A stretch of 8,661 nucleotides of DNA from OMOG01 sp041485845 (GTDB lineage: Bacteria > Acidobacteriota > Terriglobia > Bryobacterales > Bryobacteraceae), in assembly GCA_041485845.1 (NCBI GenBank), contig JBGPKH010000374.1:1-8661 (forward strand), given 5' to 3'. A program made the position numbers and the translations under genes. Shown piece after piece: positions 5,762 to 8,661 of this stretch. Within the stretch, counting starts at the first letter, position 1; each line of letters opens with the position of its first letter. The notes under the pieces are model-generated. The model had not been told where the DNA came from. It worked only from the letters and a program-made list of their open reading frames with translations, and did not search any database.

Positions 5762-7477
5762 TCACGCCGCAATCGACTTCCAATTCTTCACCAGATGCTC
5801 CGCCGTCCGCCAGGAAAGCGCCTGAACCGTGAGCGTGGGATTGCGCGCGCCGCTGGTTCCCATCACCGATGCTCCGAGGACCCCAAGATTCGGAGCTTCA
5901 TGCGAGAAGCCCCAGCGATTCACCACGTTCGTCCCGGCGTTGTCGCCCATCCGCGTTCCGCCGTACGCATGCGTGGAAACCCCCGGCGGACTCATCGGAC
6001 GGCGCACCACCTGGATCGCGCCCGCCGCCAGATACCACTGCTCCATCTTCTTCTGAGCGAATTCGACGGCGCGCAACTCATTCTCTTTGGGACCGCAGGT
6101 AATCCGGCACACCGGATCGCCCAGCGGATCTCTCACCGCCGGATCCAGGTCGAGGAAGTTGTCTTCATACGGAAAGCTGGATGTCTGGATGTGTGCCGCG
6201 TTCCAGCGGGCGGCGTTTTCGCGCACGAATGCCTTCCAGCGCGAGCCCCACGCCGGCGCGCGCCCGAAGGTGTCCATCCCGGCCGCCTGGATGGGATGCA
6301 TTTCGTTGAACACGTGCAGATTGGAGCCGCCGATGAAACCCAGGCCCGTATGGTCGTAGTTGTCGTCGGCCCACTCGTCCACCACCATGCCTTGCGCCGG
6401 CGTTCCGTACCAGACGTTCAGGTCGAAAGGGAACAGTCCGAGGACGCCGCCGGCGCCGTACGACACCCAATGGCCGAAATAATGTTTGCCCACTTGCCCG
6501 TGATTGTTGGATAAGCCTCGCGGCCAGGCTTTCGATTGCGAGAGCAACAGGAGCCGCGTGTTTTCGTAGGTGTACGAACCCAGCAGAACCACGCGCGCCG
6601 GCTGGAAATGCTCCGTGCCGTTGCGCAAGTAGTGGACCCCCGTGACCCGTCCGTCCGCTCCGGTGGCGATGCGTGTCACATGAGCGCGGTCGAAGACCGT
6701 CAGGTTCTTGGTTTTCAGCGCTTCCGGTATGGTGGTGACGGCGGTCGAGTTTTTGGCGCTGATGTGGCACCCGCCGCGGCTGCAATAGCCATGAAAGACG
6801 CAGGCCGGACGGCCCTGGTATTCCTCCGAGTTGATGGCGGCCGGCGGGCGAAACGGCTTCCATGCAAGCTGTTTCGCGGCCTGGGCCATGTGCTCGGTGA
6901 ATCCGGTGCTGCGCAATGGCGGCATGGGATACTCCCGCTGGCGCGGCCCCTCGTATACGTTGCCCTTCGGGTCGAGCGTGCCCTGGACGTTGCCGGCCTT
7001 CCCGGAAACCCCGATTTCACGCTCCACCAGGTCGTAATACGGCTCCAGCTCGTCGTAGGTGAGCGGCCAGTCTTCCAAAGTCGATCCCACCGGAATGGCG
7101 CCGGGGCCGTATCGCTCACGGGCTTTCGTGAGCGGCTGGAAATCCCAGGGATTCAGCCGCCAGCTCTGCGCCCAATAGTGAAGCGTGGTTCCACCCACCG
7201 CGTTCATCATGGGATGCACCGCCGCGCGCGGCAGGGTAGGGGACGCCGGGCTGCGGCGAACCGTAGGGACCTCGCGGTTGGCCTTTTGCACGGACGATGG
7301 CCAGCCGCGCACGTTGTTGTGGATCTCGTCGGGACGGAAGCTGCGCGGGTCGATCCACGTTCCCGCTTCGAGCGCCGCAATCTTGAGGCCGGCGCGCGCC
7401 AGCGGCAGCACCGCCACGCCCCCCGCCCCGCCCAGTCCGATCACCGCCACGTCCACGGGCTTCATCCTAACCGCCAT
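5762..7477 (-). CDS. GMC-family FAD dehydrogenase, gluconate 2-dehydrogenase-type large subunit
   Basis: Flavoprotein catalytic subunit that would oxidise a sugar, sugar acid or polyol and pass electrons onward. Positions count from ATG 7489. The FAD-binding Rossmann motif VIGLGGAGG is at 16-24, with the acidic strand end ALEAG at 39-43. NAVGGTTLHYW (96-106) is the second GMC signature. The C-terminal active-site pair is H507 (STHAYGGTRMG) and N550 (ARNPTLTVQAL). A Cys cluster C230-x5-C236-x4-C241 stands where related FAD dehydrogenases bind a [3Fe-4S] cluster; that function is inferred. No signal peptide is seen, so export with the Tat-tagged partner is expected. I chose ATG 7477 (571 residues) because GGAGG at 7487-7483 precedes it by 5 nt; ATG 7489 has no such site. 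It overlaps the small-subunit gene by 11 bp, implying coupled translation. No cytochrome c subunit gene follows. The exact substrate is unknown. Confidence 0.9.
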   Translation of the reverse strand: MAVRMKPVDVAVIGLGGAGGVAVLPLARAGLKIAALEAGTWIDPRSFRPDEIHNNVRGWPSSVQKANREVPTVRRSPASPTLPRAAVHPMMNAVGGTTLHYWAQSWRLNPWDFQPLTKARERYGPGAIPVGSTLEDWPLTYDELEPYYDLVEREIGVSGKAGNVQGTLDPKGNVYEGPRQREYPMPPLRSTGFTEHMAQAAKQLAWKPFRPPAAINSEEYQGRPACVFHGYCSRGGCHISAKNSTAVTTIPEALKTKNLTVFDRAHVTRIATGADGRVTGVHYLRNGTEHFQPARVVLLGSYTYENTRLLLLSQSKAWPRGLSNNHGQVGKHYFGHWVSYGAGGVLGLFPFDLNVWYGTPAQGMVVDEWADDNYDHTGLGFIGGSNLHVFNEMHPIQAAGMDTFGRAPAWGSRWKAFVRENAARWNAAHIQTSSFPYEDNFLDLDPAVRDPLGDPVCRITCGPKENELRAVEFAQKKMEQWYLAAGAIQVVRRPMSPPGVSTHAYGGTRMGDNAGTNVVNRWGFSHEAPNLGVLGASVMGTSGARNPTLTVQALSWRTAEHLVKNWKSIAA

Positions 7478-8069
7478 GACGTCCTCCATGTGCCGAGGTA
7501 CGCAACGGTTTGATGGGTTCCCGCAGTTTCTGGTCGTCGGCCGAGACCGCCATCCGCGGGCCCGGGTAACGGATCAGGTCCCAGCCGGCGAAGCCCCGGT
7601 TGCCTCCATAAAAAGGATCCCCAAACATGCCTTCCAGCGTGAGTTGCCGCACCCGGTTAAAGAACGTCCGCGAGTCCGGCGCGAAGCCCGCGGCTTCATT
7701 GTTCTCCATCGAGGTCAGCAATTCGTCCTTCTTCGCCGCGTCCAATTCGGCGAAGGCGGCGCCGTGCCGGCCCCGCGCCAGTGCGTCGGTGGCTGCGAGT
7801 CCGGCTGTGAATGCCGTCTTCTCGCCGGAAAGAGCGCCGCCGAAGGAACGGCCGATATAGACCGCCACGCCGCACTCGCGGGCCCCGGGGCCACTCTCGT
7901 CGCTGGGAATCAGCCGGTCAACCAGTGCTTCGATGAGACGAAGTTGTGACGGCGAAAAAGCGGACTCGGCCGCTGGAGCCGCGGCGCTGATTGCGGCCAA
8001 CGGCACGAAGGGCGCGGCGCGTATCATGCCGCGTCTGGAAAACCCATGGGCCTTCTTTTCCTCATGCAT
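7467..8069 (-). CDS. Gluconate 2-dehydrogenase subunit 3-like protein with Tat signal
   Basis: Small subunit of the dehydrogenase, 200 residues. It opens with a Tat signal: SRRGMIRAAP (11-20, twin arginines 12-13), a hydrophobic Ala/Pro/Leu stretch, and an Ala-rich cleavage region around 30-36. The mature part starts LRLIEALVDRLIPSDESGPGARECGV, the classic opening of the gluconate_2-dh3 family, and ends near DPFYGGNRGFAGWDLIRYPG, also typical. In characterised FAD-dependent glucose and gluconate dehydrogenases this subunit is needed for maturation and export of the flavoprotein. I chose ATG 8069 because it gives a normal Tat n-region and lies 7 nt after TATACT; the frame also reaches ATG 8120, but that start would lie inside the divergent kinase gene. 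First gene of the operon, overlapping the flavoprotein gene. Confidence 0.9.
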   Translation of the reverse strand: MHEEKKAHGFSRRGMIRAAPFVPLAAISAAAPAAESAFSPSQLRLIEALVDRLIPSDESGPGARECGVAVYIGRSFGGALSGEKTAFTAGLAATDALARGRHGAAFAELDAAKKDELLTSMENNEAAGFAPDSRTFFNRVRQLTLEGMFGDPFYGGNRGFAGWDLIRYPGPRMAVSADDQKLREPIKPLRTSAHGGRHGG

Positions 8070-8076
8070 GGCCGCT

Positions 8077-8082
8077 AGTATA
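8077..8082 (-). promoter_or_regulatory. Candidate -10 box of the dehydrogenase operon
   Basis: TATACT on the minus strand ends 7 nt before ATG 8069, so transcription would begin at the start codon (leaderless). It is part of the 8-bp palindrome AGTATACT (8077-8084), so TATACT also reads on the plus strand toward the kinase at 8107. Only 37 bp separate the two divergent genes. The -35 match at 17 nt (TGGTTT) is weak. Confidence 0.45.
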
Positions 8083-8083
8083 C

Positions 8084-8106
8084 TTGGAGCAGAATCTCTA
8101 AACCAC
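8084..8106 (+). promoter_or_regulatory. Kinase leader shared with the 2597 paralogue
   Basis: 23 bases identical to 2574-2596 except C8090. The homology to the upstream region of the other kinase gene stops sharply at 8084, which marks the junction between duplicated sequence and the dehydrogenase operon. No Shine-Dalgarno at normal distance from the ATG. Confidence 0.4.
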
Positions 8107-8661
8107 ATGCCTCTCTCCACCGGCAGCCGCCTCGGTCCCTACGAGATCCTCGCGGCCATCGGCGCCGGCGGCATGGGCGAGGTCTACAAAGCCCGCGACA
8201 CGCGCCTGGACCGCATCGTGGCGCTCAAAGTCGCCCGCGAGCAGTTCAACGAGCGCTTCGAGCGTGAAGCTCGCGCCGTAGCCGCGCTCAATCACCCCAA
8301 CATTTGCACGCTCCATGACGTCGGTCCGAACTACCTCGTCATGGAGTACATCGAGGGTCAGACGCTCAAAGGTCCGCTGCCGTTGGACCAGGCCCTGAAG
8401 TACGCCGCCCAGATCTGCGACGCCCTCGACGCCGCGCACCGCAAAGGCGTCATCCACCGCGACCTGAAGCCCGCCAATATTCTCGTTACCAAGTCCGGAA
8501 TCAAGCTGCTGGACTTCGGCCTGGCCAAACAGAGTCGCGCGGCAGCTTTGGGCGGAGCCACCGAGACCAATGCCCAGACCCAAGAGCCCACCAGGCACCG
8601 CAACCAGCAGTCCATGGCGCCGGACCACCTCGAGCGGAAGGAGGCCGCCGCGCCAAGCGCC
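8107..8661 (+). CDS. Ser/Thr protein kinase, N-terminal part (cut by window edge)
   Basis: First 185 codons of a Pkn-type kinase paralogous to the 2597 gene. Up to about 8569 the two share roughly 93% of bases by hand count (about 34 differences in 462), mostly silent. Intact motifs: glycine loop GAGGMGEVY (19-27), K41, FEREA, HRDLKPAN (117-124) and DFG (136-138). From about 8570 to the end identity falls to about 76%, nearly all transversions, and the activation segment is spoiled: where the paralogue has GTLQYMAPEQL this copy reads NQQSMAPDHL, losing the conserved APE glutamate. No frameshift is seen. Either the end of the sequence is unreliable or the kinase is a diverged, possibly inactive copy. 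It probably also carried a membrane helix and propeller, but those lie outside the window. Confidence 0.9.
   Translation, partial: MPLSTGSRLGPYEILAAIGAGGMGEVYKARDTRLDRIVALKVAREQFNERFEREARAVAALNHPNICTLHDVGPNYLVMEYIEGQTLKGPLPLDQALKYAAQICDALDAAHRKGVIHRDLKPANILVTKSGIKLLDFGLAKQSRAAALGGATETNAQTQEPTRHRNQQSMAPDHLERKEAAAPSA

Noticed and set aside
6536..7513. Long open frame on the plus strand (325 codons) opposite the GMC dehydrogenase
   Set aside because: It is antisense to a gene with clear FAD and active-site motifs; the translation is Arg/His-rich and motif-free, the usual shadow of high-GC coding DNA.

Overview
The window looks like a high-GC chromosomal fragment from an Acidobacteria-type genome (Bryobacter/Candidatus Solibacter-like). 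This rests on gene style: three Pkn-type Ser/Thr kinase genes in under 9 kb, the complete one fused to a membrane segment and a TolB/PD40 beta-propeller, a layout heavily expanded in that group. Taxonomy is inference; there is no rRNA or marker gene. Both ends stop inside kinase genes.

Layout. 1-501 (-): N-terminal part of a kinase. 569-1861 (+): MFS transporter of the anion:cation symporter type, divergent from that kinase. 1869-2518 (-): an intact PIN-domain toxin gene followed by a ribbon-helix-helix antitoxin gene, overlapping by 4 bp, with a perfect 20-bp palindrome at the probable promoter. 2597-5212 (+): complete kinase/beta-propeller sensor. 5247-5638: a second, decayed copy of the antitoxin plus the 3' part of the toxin gene, about 91% identical by hand alignment. 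5639-5761: short stretch without a recognisable gene. 5762-8069 (-): two-gene operon with a Tat-signal small subunit (gluconate 2-dehydrogenase subunit 3 type) and a GMC flavoprotein dehydrogenase. 8107-8661 (+): 5' part of another kinase, about 93% identical to the 2597 kinase over its first 460 bases, with the same 23-bp leader.

How the parts relate. The oxidoreductase pair probably forms one periplasmic or membrane-associated sugar/polyol dehydrogenase: the small subunit carries the Tat signal and the flavoprotein has none. The MFS transporter could import an organic or sugar acid, but no direct link to the dehydrogenase is visible. The main structural point is that the toxin-antitoxin/kinase unit (1864-5212) appears to have been tandemly duplicated. 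In the second copy, about 307 bp (toxin 5' half plus operator) is missing, and 2.4 kb carrying the dehydrogenase operon sits there instead. I see no transposase, integrase, CRISPR, tRNA or rRNA. The most interesting material is this duplication/decay history and the compact, mostly leaderless-looking divergent promoters, rather than a clearly new system.
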